Source: Candidatus Cloacimonadota bacterium
GTDB lineage: Bacteria; Cloacimonadota; Cloacimonadia; Cloacimonadales; Cloacimonadaceae
Reading direction: 5' to 3'
NCBI GenBank assembly: GCA_020532515.1
Contig: JAJBAY010000016.1
Span: forward strand, 1 to 32,984
DNA length: 32,984 nt
Both the position numbers and the translations under genes were made by a program. The notes under the pieces are model-generated. The model worked only from the letters and a program-made list of their open reading frames with translations, was not told where the DNA came from and made no database searches. Numbering within the stretch: position 1 is the stretch's first letter; the number at the start of each line of letters is the position of its first letter. Shown piece by piece: positions 1 through 7,632 of the stretch.

Positions 1-1086
1 TCCTGCGTGATCTCTGTAGTTTTAGGCGTAGTTGGAATTATGTCCATCCCCTGGTTTTTGCGGACGGTGGGCGCCAGCGGCATGACCTATGAACACGCCA
101 CGAAATACATGCTGTATATCCTTATCGGCTCACCTGTGGTACTTTTGAAATTCACTCTGGTGCAATTGCTGCGGGCAGAGGGGTCAGCCAAAGAGGCCAT
201 GATCGGCCTGTTTATCGGCACGGGGATGAATATGATCTTGGATCCGCTCTTTATCTTTGGCTTCAATATGGGCGTCACCGGTGCGGCTGTAGCCACTGTC
301 TTGGGCAATGCTGCTGGCATGATGTATTATCTGCAGTTTTATCTACGCAAAAAGAGTCTGGTTCCTCTCACTTTCAAGCACATGCGCTTGCGCTGGAATT
401 GCTACAGAGAGATTCTGATGATCGGCATCCCGGCCTCGCTTTCGCAGGTCATGCTCAGCATAGGCAATACCATCAGCTACCGCCTGGCTTCGGTATATTC
501 AGATATCCATGTAGCCTCTTTGGGAGTAGCTTCGCGGATCTTTACCATCCCTATCTACATCTTTATCGGAATCTCAATCGGCATCCAGGCCTTGGTAGGC
601 TATAATTATGGTGCGCACAATTATCCGCGCATGAAAGCTACCATCCGCACGGCGGTGACGATCTCGCTGGGTTTCAGCGCAGTACTCACCCTGATCTTTG
701 CCCTCTTTCCCAGAGCCTTGATCATGATCTTTATCAAAGATGAACAAATCTTGGAGCTGGGCACCTTGACCCTGGAGGCCTACGTCTTTGCGATCCCGAT
801 TTCGGCCGTAGGGATGATCATGATGAACAGCTTGCAAGCCATGGGTAAAGCCTTGCCTGCTTTGATCGTATCCCTTTCCAGGCAGGGTATTATGTATATT
901 CCAGCCATCTTGATTTTGAATAAAGCTTTCGGATTTGAGGGGCTGATCTTTGCCATGCCTCTGGCGGACACGCTCACCACCATCCTCAGCTGTACTATGC
1001 TGATCTGGATCGTGCGCAGATTGAAGGAAACCAAAGCGCAAGAGATATCAATAAACGTCCCCCATCCCAAAAGCATAAGAACATGA
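1..1086 (+). CDS. MATE family efflux transporter, 5'-truncated by window edge
   Basis: The reading frame is open from base 1 to the TGA at 1084-1086, about 361 residues. Members of the multidrug and toxin extrusion (MATE) family are usually about 440-460 residues with 12 membrane helices, so roughly the first two helices lie outside the window. What remains is a run of hydrophobic helices with short basic loops. It includes a segment rich in Gly and Pro (around FGFNMGVTGAAVATVLGN) typical of the family, and the second repeat with ASLGVASR and GYNYGA motifs. These proteins exchange Na+ or H+ for cationic drugs or metabolites across the inner membrane; the substrate here cannot be read from sequence. 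The GTG at position 7 is not a real start. The tail ends in a polar stretch, and 86 bases separate it from the next gene start. Confidence 0.85.
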   Translation, partial: SCVISVVLGVVGIMSIPWFLRTVGASGMTYEHATKYMLYILIGSPVVLLKFTLVQLLRAEGSAKEAMIGLFIGTGMNMILDPLFIFGFNMGVTGAAVATVLGNAAGMMYYLQFYLRKKSLVPLTFKHMRLRWNCYREILMIGIPASLSQVMLSIGNTISYRLASVYSDIHVASLGVASRIFTIPIYIFIGISIGIQALVGYNYGAHNYPRMKATIRTAVTISLGFSAVLTLIFALFPRALIMIFIKDEQILELGTLTLEAYVFAIPISAVGMIMMNSLQAMGKALPALIVSLSRQGIMYIPAILILNKAFGFEGLIFAMPLADTLTTILSCTMLIWIVRRLKETKAQEISINVPHPKSIRT

Positions 1087-1102
1087 AGGGGAATGTTTGT
1101 TC

Positions 1103-1127
1103 TTGACGTTTAAACAGATTTTATGAT
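1103..1127 (+). promoter_or_regulatory. weak candidate promoter upstream of rocD
   Basis: TTGACG at 1103-1108 resembles a -35 box. The best -10 candidates are TATGAT at 1122-1127 (spacing only 13) or the poorer ATAGAG at spacing 17. It lies in the short gap between the MATE gene and rocD. The -35 match is visible; the promoter call is an inference. Confidence 0.25.
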
Positions 1128-1172
1128 AGAGGATTATATTAAATGAATAATAAGATAGAACATGGAGGAATC

Positions 1173-2414
1173 ATGTCCGAAAACTTGAAGTATGGAACGA
1201 TTAGTTCCCGCGAAGCAATGGAACTGGAAGAGAAGTATGGAGCTCATAACTACCATCCGCTTCCGGTAGTATTGGCAAAAGGTGAAGGCGTATTTATGTG
1301 GGATCCCGAAGGAAAGCGCTATTATGACTTTCTTTCTGCCTACTCCGCTGTAAATCAGGGACATTGCCATCCCAAGATCATCAAAGCCCTCTGCGATCAG
1401 GCGCAAATCCTCACCCTGACATCCCGTGCTTTTCTGAATAACAGACTGGGTGAATATGAGAAGTTCATCACCGAATATTTTGGTTACGACATGGTCCTGC
1501 CCATGAATAGCGGCGCAGAAGGCGTGGAAACTGCCATGAAGCTTGCCCGCAAATGGGCTTACAACGTCAAGGGCGTGGAAAATAACGGCGCCATCATCGT
1601 CTTTGCCGAAAACAACTTCCATGGCCGCACCATCAGCATCGTGTCTGCCTCCTCCGATCCCGATAGCTATGAAGGTTTTGGCCCCTTTACCCCTGGCATC
1701 GTGAGAGTGGCTTACAACGATCCCAAAGCTCTGAAAGACTATCTAGTGGAACATGGCAAGAATGTGGCCGCTTTCATCGTGGAACCCATCCAGGGAGAAG
1801 CTGGCGTTTTTGTGCCGGATGAAGGCTATCTCAAAGCCTGCTTTGACATCTGTAAAGAACATAACGTGCTCTTTGTGGCAGATGAAATCCAAACCGGTAT
1901 CGCCCGTACCGGCAAGCTTTTGGCCTGCGATTATGAAAACGTGCGTCCAGACATACTGATCCTGGGTAAAGCCCTCTCTGGTGGTGTCTTACCTGTATCT
2001 GCCGTCTTGGCAGATCGCGAGATCATGCTGCAGATCAAACCCGGTGAGCATGGCTCTACCTTTGGAGGCTTCCCGCTGGCTTGCGCTGTGGCCAAAGCCG
2101 CTCTGGAAGTGGTGAGAGACGAGAAACTCGCCGAACACTCCTTTGAACTGGGCAAGTATTTCCGCAAAGAATTGCGCGATTTCCATCATCCGATGATCAC
2201 GCTCGTGCGCGGACGTGGGCTGCTCAATGCCATCGTGGTAAAGCCCAAAGATGGCATCGAAGCCTGGGACGTCTGCATGATGCTGAAAGAAAAAGGCCTG
2301 CTCTGCAAGCCCACCCACCGTCACATCATCCGTCTGGCTCCTCCTTTGGTCATCACCAAAGAGCAGCTTGTCGAATGTGTGCAGATCATCAAAGACGTAT
2401 TTAGCGCCCTGTAA
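1173..2414 (+). CDS. rocD: ornithine aminotransferase (ornithine--oxo-acid transaminase)
   Basis: Class-III PLP aminotransferase of 413 residues. It transfers the delta-amino group of ornithine to 2-oxoglutarate, giving glutamate semialdehyde and glutamate in the cytoplasm, and so links arginine/ornithine to proline and glutamate metabolism. The N-terminus ([16 protein letters not shown]) and the [19 protein letters not shown] segment are characteristic of ornithine aminotransferase rather than acetylornithine or GABA enzymes. The cofactor-binding region [14 protein letters not shown] and the Schiff-base lysine in ILGKALSGG (about residue 266) are intact, as is the C-terminal RLAPPLVI. I chose the ATG at 1173 because GGAGG lies just upstream (1164-1168). 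An in-frame ATG at 1143, with AGAGGA nine bases upstream, would add ten residues and cannot be excluded. A hairpin terminator follows directly. In a fermenter this fits arginine/ornithine use. Confidence 0.9.
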   Translation: MSENLKYGTISSREAMELEEKYGAHNYHPLPVVLAKGEGVFMWDPEGKRYYDFLSAYSAVNQGHCHPKIIKALCDQAQILTLTSRAFLNNRLGEYEKFITEYFGYDMVLPMNSGAEGVETAMKLARKWAYNVKGVENNGAIIVFAENNFHGRTISIVSASSDPDSYEGFGPFTPGIVRVAYNDPKALKDYLVEHGKNVAAFIVEPIQGEAGVFVPDEGYLKACFDICKEHNVLFVADEIQTGIARTGKLLACDYENVRPDILILGKALSGGVLPVSAVLADREIMLQIKPGEHGSTFGGFPLACAVAKAALEVVRDEKLAEHSFELGKYFRKELRDFHHPMITLVRGRGLLNAIVVKPKDGIEAWDVCMMLKEKGLLCKPTHRHIIRLAPPLVITKEQLVECVQIIKDVFSAL

Positions 2415-2427
2415 AGTATAGATAATG

Positions 2428-2457
2428 AGAGGGGCAGGAGAGATCCTGCCCTCTTTT
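2428..2457 (+). terminator. Rho-independent terminator (or attenuator) after rocD, in the era leader
   Basis: GGGCAGGA (2432-2439), loop GAGA, TCCTGCCC (2444-2451) form a perfect 8-bp stem. An outer AGAG/CTCT extension is offset by one base, and a TTTT run follows at 2454-2457. It starts 13 bases after the rocD stop and ends only three bases before the era start. Confidence 0.7.
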
Positions 2458-2460
2458 CTG

Positions 2461-3348
2461 ATGAAAGATTACGCAGATTTCAAAAGCGGTTTTACCACCA
2501 TCATTGGCCGTCCCAATACCGGTAAATCCACTCTGATGAACCGGATCTTGGGCGAAAAGCTTTCGATTACCTCCCCCAAGCCGCAAACTACACGTTACGC
2601 CATCAAAGGCATCTGGAATACGGATAAACAGCAGATCATCTTTATCGATACTCCGGGTTTCCTCACACCGCGCTATGAAATGCAGGAACGCATGTCGCGC
2701 ATCATCCATGAGAGCTTTAGGGGTGTGGATCTCATCATTTTCATGACCCAGATTCAGAGCTTTCCCACGGATTACGATCTGCAGGTGCTGGATCTGATCA
2801 AAAACGCCCGGATCCCCGTGCTGGCGGTATTCAATAAGATAGACCTGATGGAAGATTATGATGAGGAAGCCCTAAAGGCGCAGCTCCCTCCCGCAGTGGA
2901 GAAAAGCTTCTTTATCTCTGCCCAGACCGGCGAACATCTGCCCGAGCTGATGGAAAGCATCCGGCATTATATGCCCTTTCACGAGCCTTATTATGATGAA
3001 GATCAGCTCTCGGATCTGCCCATGCGCTTTTTTGCCAAAGAGGTGATCCGCGAAGCCATCTTTCACTTCTTTGAAGAAGAAATCCCCTACGCCACCGCTG
3101 TATTGATCGAACGCTTTCACGAAGGCGAGCACAAGATCATCATCGATGCCGTGATCTGGATTGAGAAAAACAGCCAGAAGCCCATCATCATCGGCAAGGG
3201 CGGCAGCAATCTCAAACGCATCCGCGAATATGCCGAAGCTCAGCTTAGTGACTTTATGCAAATGCCCGTGGATATCCACCTCTTTGTGAAGCTGAATGAG
3301 AACTGGCGGAAAAAACCTCTGGCGCTCAGGGAATTGGGCTTTGAATGA
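2461..3348 (+). CDS. era: GTPase Era (16S rRNA-binding, ribosome biogenesis)
   Basis: 295 residues, the usual size for Era. The GTPase motifs are in order: G1 GRPNTGKST (about 16-24; most Eras have GRPNVGKS), the switch region with SPKPQTTR, G3 DTPGF (63-67), G4 NKID (about 125-128) and G5 ISAQTG (about 152-157). The C-terminal KH domain with IIGKGGSNLKRI (about residues 235-250) binds the 3' end of 16S rRNA in this family. Era acts late in 30S maturation at the membrane-cytoplasm interface. I prefer the ATG at 2461 because homology begins there (FKSGFTTIIG). The ATG at 2425 would translate through the terminator hairpin and add 12 unrelated residues. No good Shine-Dalgarno sequence precedes 2461; the only purine-rich AGGAG sits inside the hairpin at 2436-2440. 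Confidence 0.92.
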   Translation: MKDYADFKSGFTTIIGRPNTGKSTLMNRILGEKLSITSPKPQTTRYAIKGIWNTDKQQIIFIDTPGFLTPRYEMQERMSRIIHESFRGVDLIIFMTQIQSFPTDYDLQVLDLIKNARIPVLAVFNKIDLMEDYDEEALKAQLPPAVEKSFFISAQTGEHLPELMESIRHYMPFHEPYYDEDQLSDLPMRFFAKEVIREAIFHFFEEEIPYATAVLIERFHEGEHKIIIDAVIWIEKNSQKPIIIGKGGSNLKRIREYAEAQLSDFMQMPVDIHLFVKLNENWRKKPLALRELGFE

Positions 3349-3375
3349 TAAAGATCTTGCTCCAAAACTAAAAAA

Positions 3376-3478
3376 GGGAAGAGCAGACTGGTGCCGGTAT
3401 TACGGACTCGAAGTCCAAGTTGCGCATTCGCCGGCACTCCGAACTCGAAGTTCAATTGTGCGCTATGCTGCTCTTCCC
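3376..3478. repeat. 11-bp inverted repeat enclosing two related hairpin units
   Basis: GGGAAGAGCAG (3376-3386) is the exact reverse complement of CTGCTCTTCCC (3468-3478). Between the arms lie two similar units, 3393-3425 and 3430-3463. Each starts GCCGG, carries a 5-bp hairpin with the same CGA loop, and ends in GCGC. Stem 1 is GGACT/AGTCC (3404-3416); stem 2 is GAACT/AGTTC (3441-3453). The one difference between the stems is a paired change, G-C to A-T, so pairing is kept. It could fold as a multibranched RNA or a DNA cruciform. Function is unknown. Confidence 0.6.
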
Positions 3479-3540
3479 AAAGATCATTATAATCAATCTC
3501 TGGCTGAAGGCAAATAGTATTATTCAGAAGGCTAAAAAAA

Positions 3541-3586
3541 GTCTTCCGCAGGAACGGCGTCCTGCACTACATTGCCGACCAATTCT
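3541..3586. repeat. hairpin repeat element, copy 1
   Basis: This 46-bp sequence recurs at 3674-3720 with a single one-base indel. It contains GCAGGA (3548-3553) and TCCTGC (3560-3565), a 6-bp stem around a 6-base loop. It is followed in phase by 7-bp repeats: CAATTCT (3580-3586), CAATTTT (3587-3593), CAATAAG (3594-3600). Confidence 0.7.
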
Positions 3587-3641
3587 CAATTTTCAATAAG
3601 CCCTTCCTCAATCGACGCGAGACGCATCGAATCCAGCACGC

Positions 3642-3669
3642 CAATTATCAATTCTCAATTCCCAATTGA
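3642..3669. repeat. 7-bp tandem repeat array (CAATTNN)
   Basis: Four tandem heptamers, CAATTAT, CAATTCT, CAATTCC, CAATTGA. The CAATT core is invariant and the last two bases vary. The same heptamer family follows each hairpin element in this block. Confidence 0.6.
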
Positions 3670-3673
3670 AAAG

Positions 3674-3720
3674 GTCTTCCGCAGGAACAGGCGTCCTGCA
3701 CTACATTGCCGACCAATTCT
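3674..3720. repeat. hairpin repeat element, copy 2
   Basis: A 47-bp near-identical copy of 3541-3586. The inserted base is in the loop, so the GCAGGA (3681-3686) / TCCTGC (3694-3699) stem is preserved. Again heptamers follow: CAATTCT (3714-3720), then ACATCAT, ACATTCT, ACATTCT (3721-3741). Confidence 0.7.
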
Positions 3721-3745
3721 ACATCATACATTCTACATTCTAAAT

Positions 3746-3781
3746 TAAAAAAAGAACCCCTCCAGCCAAAGCCAGAGGGGT
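3746..3781 (-). terminator. Rho-independent terminator of the efflux/Nfu operon
   Basis: Read on the minus strand, CCCCTC (3775-3780) and GAGGGG (3757-3762) form a 6-bp stem, extended by one A-T pair. A T-rich run follows (the A-rich 3746-3756 on the plus strand). It lies 19 bases past the Nfu-domain stop codon. Confidence 0.8.
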
Positions 3782-3799
3782 CAATTGCTTGAGTTGAGA

Positions 3800-4030
3800 T
3801 TATCTCACCGAGATCACTTCCACGACCTCGGGGATTTCTTCTTTGACTATTCTTTCGATGCCTGCTTTGAGGGTGATCGTAGCCATGGGGCAGCCATTGC
3901 AAGCGCCGGTGAGGCGTACTTCCACTACGTTATCCTCGCGTACATTGACCAGTTCCACATCTCCGCCATCAGCTTGAATGGCGGGGCGGATCTTGTCCAG
4001 TACCGCTTCGAGTTTTACTTTGTCTATCAT
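3800..4030 (-). CDS. NifU/Nfu C-terminal domain Fe-S protein
   Basis: 76 residues, a stand-alone NifU C-terminal (Nfu) domain. The family binds and delivers 4Fe-4S clusters to target enzymes in the cytoplasm. The hallmark is the CNGCP motif (two cysteines spaced CxxC, about residues 44-47) after IQADGGDVELV. The sequence matches the family over its whole length, with a V-rich strand at the C-terminus (EEIPEVVEVISV). It is the last gene of the minus-strand run, 15 bases downstream of the DUF3332 lipoprotein gene, and a terminator follows. Nothing about Fe-S delivery explains its place behind an efflux operon, so co-transcription may be incidental. Confidence 0.9.
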   Translation of the reverse strand: MIDKVKLEAVLDKIRPAIQADGGDVELVNVREDNVVEVRLTGACNGCPMATITLKAGIERIVKEEIPEVVEVISVR

Positions 4031-4045
4031 GGGTATATCCTTTAT

Positions 4046-4558
4046 TTAGATTGCCTGTTTTACCAGAGTGTATTTATGACCCTTGGGGCTAAAGAATTCG
4101 GCTTTTTCTTCTGAGACTTCGGCGAGTTTTACCTTGCCTTCCGCACCCTGATAGTACCAGGCTTTTTCCAGAGGTTTGTAGCTCAGTTCCAGTTCTTGGC
4201 CTGGATTTGCCAAGTCTTCTACGATTACTTGATTTTGACGGATGGTGATCTTGAGGTCTTTCCCGTCTTGGGAAGCATATTTGATTACTTCATCTGTCGG
4301 ACCCATAGCCATAGGGTTGTTTCCTGTCCAAAATTCGATGGTGTTGAAAAGCACGACATCAGCAAAACTTGCTACGTAATAGACTGGCACAATGTTCAGC
4401 ACCCAAAACATCAGCTGGTTTGGCCATTTGTCTCCAAAATTCTTGTTGAAGTCATAAACTTTACGGGTAGCGGCAAAATTGCCAAAACATCCACCCAATC
4501 CTACGGTCAACATTACCGCCACCAGGGCGATACTCACGAGCTTAATTGATCTGTTCAT
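4046..4558 (-). CDS. DUF3332-like lipoprotein
   Basis: 170 residues. A lipoprotein signal peptide ends in a clear lipobox LGGC, with the lipidated Cys at residue 24. Next comes FGNFAATRKVYDFNKNFGDKW and a hydrophobic segment (LMFWVLNIVPVYYVASFADVVLF). This pattern recalls the DUF3332 family, short lipoproteins often annotated only by that name. The C-terminal half is polar and beta-like, with no catalytic motif I recognise. Its start overlaps the end of the RND pump gene by 17 bases and has a GGAG box seven bases upstream (AAAGGAGAACTGTA), so it is probably translated from the efflux mRNA. It may be an accessory lipoprotein of the pump, but that rests only on gene order. The family call is from memory of conserved residues. 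Confidence 0.75.
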   Translation of the reverse strand: MNRSIKLVSIALVAVMLTVGLGGCFGNFAATRKVYDFNKNFGDKWPNQLMFWVLNIVPVYYVASFADVVLFNTIEFWTGNNPMAMGPTDEVIKYASQDGKDLKITIRQNQVIVEDLANPGQELELSYKPLEKAWYYQGAEGKVKLAEVSEEKAEFFSPKGHKYTLVKQAI

Positions 4559-7500
4559 TACAGTTCTCCTTTTTCATCTCGTTATGCGTGCTCAAATAGT
4601 AGAAGGCAGGCACTACGATCAAGGTAAGCAAGGTAGATACGATCAATCCTCCAATGGACACTATACCCATCGGCATCCTGAATTCGCGTCCGGAAGAGCC
4701 GATTCCCATTGCCATGGGTAGCATGCCGATCACGATCGACAGCGTACTCATGATGATAGGCTTCAGCTTCAGCTTCCCTGCTTCCAAGAGGGCGTCGTGC
4801 GAACACATCCCTTCTTTGCGCTTCACATTCACATAGTCTAATATTAATATAGCGTTATTTACCACAATGCCAACAAGCATTACCATCGCCAGCATAGAAA
4901 AGAGGTTTATTCCCACATTTGAGATGAAAAGGGCCAGGATCACTCCGATGATGGCCATGGGTACAGTAAACAGGATAATGAGCGGCTGCGTAAAGCTTTC
5001 CAGGATTGCTGCGAGGAGCATATAGGTGAGCAGCACGGCGATCAGGAAAGTGCGGATCATATCGGTCATAGTTTCAGAAAGCATCGTAGCTTGCACTCCC
5101 CAGCCGATTTTGTATCCACTGGGAAAGGCCAGTTTATTCACTCTTTGGGTAATGGCAGAGTTGATGTTTCCGGTAGAATAGCCTTTGGCCACGTTACCGG
5201 TGATTTCGATTGATTTGTAGCGGTCTTTGTGGATGAGCTTGTTTACGCCCACTGAAAAGTCCATATCTACCAATTGTGAAAGCAGATAGGGTTGGCCCAT
5301 GATCACCACGCTGAGGTTCATGATTTTATCGGGATGATTCACATCCTCATCGGGCAGGACGAGTCTGATATCATACTGATTTCCTGCTTCGCGGTAATAT
5401 GTGGTTACCATACCTTCGATGCTGCTACGCAGGGCCACCGCCACATCATAAACCGTGGCGCCGATGGCAGCCAGGCGGTCACGTTTGGGATACAGGGTAA
5501 TCTCTGAGGTACCAGGCCTGGAGCTGCTATCCACGTTGGTCAATCCGGGAATGTCCCTGATCTGATCCATCACGTCAAATTTGAGCTCTTCCAGGACATC
5601 CTGATCCTGCCCTTGCAAGTAGAAGCTGACTTCGGAGCCGCCCATAGCCGCTATGCCTCCCTGATCGCTCACTTTGATGATCGCGCCTGGGATATCGGAG
5701 AGATCATTGGTGAGCACATTGACGAGGTCCAGATTGCTGAGGCTGCGCTCTTTTTTATCTTTCAGCTTGATATCAGCATTGGCAAGGTTCATCCCTGTGC
5801 TGATGCCTGAAGAGCCGATGTTGCTTACGATATGTTCGATCTCACTATGCCTGGCACAGCGTTCATTTACTTCTTTTACGACCGCTGCTGTTTCATTCAG
5901 ATTCACACCTTCGGGGAGTTCGATGCTCACCGTGATATTCCCCTGGTCCATAGCCGGCAGCAATTCAAAGCCGAGGCCTGGCACCAAGAGAAGGCTAAGT
6001 CCCAATAACAGTATGGAAGACAGAACCACTGCCAGAGCGGTTTTCTTATTTTTCAGGACAAGTTTCATGAACTTCTGATAAGACTCGCCAAAACGGTCGA
6101 AGAGGCCATCAAACCACAGGCCAAATTTGCCAGATTTCTGCTTTTCCGGGATGATGAGAGATGCCAGCATCGGCGTGATCGTAAAGGATGCGATCAGTGA
6201 GAAGATGGTGGCAAAGGTCACCGTGAGTGCAAATTCCTTGAGGAATCCACCCACCATGGAACTCATCGAAGCTATGGGCAGGAACACCACGATATTGGTG
6301 AGCGTGGAAGCCAGCACCGCCACGGTGATCTCGGACGTGCCTTTGAAAGCTGCGTCTTTGCGGTTATTCCCCATGTCTCTGTGGCGGAATATGTTTTCGA
6401 TCACCACCACGGAGTTTGTCACCAAGATCCCCACTGCCGTGGAAAATCCCGTGAGTGTGAGCAGATTCAGGGTAAAACCTGCCGCCTTCAGGAAGATAAA
6501 GGTAGAGATAATCGAGATCGGCATGGACAGTGCCACGATGAGTGTACTGCGAAAATCATGCAGAAAGATGAAGAGCACCAGCCCTGTCAGCAGGATTCCC
6601 AGCCAGATCGTATTCAGAGTATCTTTCACGGTGGAGAGCGTAAATTCGCTGTCGTCGCGAATGATGTTCAGCTTTGTCCCCGCTGGTAATTCAGAACGCA
6701 TTTCCGGCAGTTCTTCCCTGATCTTTTTGGCGATATTGGTCACGTTCCCATCCGAACTTTTAGTGATGGAAAGGCGGATGATATTATCATCGCTGACCTG
6801 TTCGCCCACGTTGAAATAGGTGGCTTTGGAGGTGATGCGTTCTTCTTTATCGGTCACCTTGGCCAGATTGCCCAGTTTCTTGGCGCCAAACTGAGTGGGG
6901 ATCTCCAGATTGGCAATATCTTCCACACTGGCAAATTCACCTTTCAGACGCACCGAGTAATCCTGAGTGCCATGGCTAAAGCTGCCCGCAGGCATATCCA
7001 GATTCTGTGCTGCCAGGATCTGATTCAGCTGCATCAGCGAGATATTATTCTCAAATATCACCCGATCCGAAAGCTCAATCCCGATCTCCCGTTTGGCTCC
7101 GCCAGACAGGCTCACCTGAGCCACACCTTCGATCTGAGACAGTCTTTCCTTGATCTTGCCATCGCCCAATTCATAGAGCGCACGGCTGTCCATTTCTCCT
7201 GAGAGCACCAAGTCCATAAAGGGAAAGGCGCTGAAATCAAACTTCTGCACGGAGGGTCTTTCCACCCCATCCGGCAATTCCCTGAGGATGCTATCTATTT
7301 TATCTTTCACCTCGGAACTGGCCACGTGCACATCTTTTCCCTGATCAAAGGCAATCATGATAATGGAGACATTTTCTATGGAAAAGCTCGTCATATTGTC
7401 TATTTGAGGCACGGTGGCTGCGGCTTCTTCCAGTTTTGAGGTCACCTGGGTTTCCACCTCACGGGGTCCAGCGCCAGGATAAACAGTCATAATGCTCACG

Positions 7501-7631
7501 TATGGCAATTCTACATCAGGCATCAAGTTCAGCGGCATACCTACATATGCCAACGCTCCAAATACCACGAAGACCAGGACTGCCATAGTGACCAGGACTG
7601 GCCGTTCTATGGATAATTTTGCTAAGAACAT
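4542..7631 (-). CDS. RND efflux transporter permease (AcrB/HAE1-like)
   Basis: 1029 residues, full length for an AcrB-type inner-membrane pump. TM1 comes right after MFLAKLSIERPV. A large periplasmic loop follows, then TM2-TM6, a second porter loop (about residues 550-855) and TM8-TM12. I chose the ATG at 7629-7631 because GAGGGG lies upstream and the family N-terminus begins there. It is one base past the adaptor stop codon; an upstream in-frame start would overlap the adaptor gene. The TM4 motif reads GILVTNSVVVIEN and the TM10 motif GIVVNNAILILDY. The aspartates (AcrB D407/D408) and lysine (K940) that carry protons in AcrB are thus Thr405, Asn406 and Asn925 here. Partners are the adjacent adaptor and TolC-like protein. 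Substrate unknown. Confidence 0.92.
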   Translation of the reverse strand: MFLAKLSIERPVLVTMAVLVFVVFGALAYVGMPLNLMPDVELPYVSIMTVYPGAGPREVETQVTSKLEEAAATVPQIDNMTSFSIENVSIIMIAFDQGKDVHVASSEVKDKIDSILRELPDGVERPSVQKFDFSAFPFMDLVLSGEMDSRALYELGDGKIKERLSQIEGVAQVSLSGGAKREIGIELSDRVIFENNISLMQLNQILAAQNLDMPAGSFSHGTQDYSVRLKGEFASVEDIANLEIPTQFGAKKLGNLAKVTDKEERITSKATYFNVGEQVSDDNIIRLSITKSSDGNVTNIAKKIREELPEMRSELPAGTKLNIIRDDSEFTLSTVKDTLNTIWLGILLTGLVLFIFLHDFRSTLIVALSMPISIISTFIFLKAAGFTLNLLTLTGFSTAVGILVTNSVVVIENIFRHRDMGNNRKDAAFKGTSEITVAVLASTLTNIVVFLPIASMSSMVGGFLKEFALTVTFATIFSLIASFTITPMLASLIIPEKQKSGKFGLWFDGLFDRFGESYQKFMKLVLKNKKTALAVVLSSILLLGLSLLLVPGLGFELLPAMDQGNITVSIELPEGVNLNETAAVVKEVNERCARHSEIEHIVSNIGSSGISTGMNLANADIKLKDKKERSLSNLDLVNVLTNDLSDIPGAIIKVSDQGGIAAMGGSEVSFYLQGQDQDVLEELKFDVMDQIRDIPGLTNVDSSSRPGTSEITLYPKRDRLAAIGATVYDVAVALRSSIEGMVTTYYREAGNQYDIRLVLPDEDVNHPDKIMNLSVVIMGQPYLLSQLVDMDFSVGVNKLIHKDRYKSIEITGNVAKGYSTGNINSAITQRVNKLAFPSGYKIGWGVQATMLSETMTDMIRTFLIAVLLTYMLLAAILESFTQPLIILFTVPMAIIGVILALFISNVGINLFSMLAMVMLVGIVVNNAILILDYVNVKRKEGMCSHDALLEAGKLKLKPIIMSTLSIVIGMLPMAMGIGSSGREFRMPMGIVSIGGLIVSTLLTLIVVPAFYYLSTHNEMKKENCNEQIN

Positions 7632-7632
7632 A

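Larger units (their letters stand above)
3349..3745. other. non-coding repeat-rich intergenic block
   Basis: No credible gene lies between era and the convergent NifU-domain gene. The block holds a compound inverted repeat (3376-3478), two copies of a hairpin-bearing element (3541-3586 and 3674-3720) and several arrays of 7-bp AT-rich repeats. These are listed separately. Short open frames here run through the repeats and have no family resemblance. Confidence 0.7.

Noticed and set aside
2425-2460. Upstream ATG that would extend Era by 12 residues
   Set aside because: It translates through a terminator hairpin, has no ribosome site, and the added residues have no counterpart in Era proteins.
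3296-3517. 73-residue plus-strand frame over the era end and the repeat block
   Set aside because: It overlaps era in another frame and crosses the inverted repeats; no protein-like pattern.
3642-3741. Short-period repeats that could suggest a CRISPR array
   Set aside because: The period is 7 bp with no spacers of uniform length and no cas genes nearby; it is a simple tandem array.
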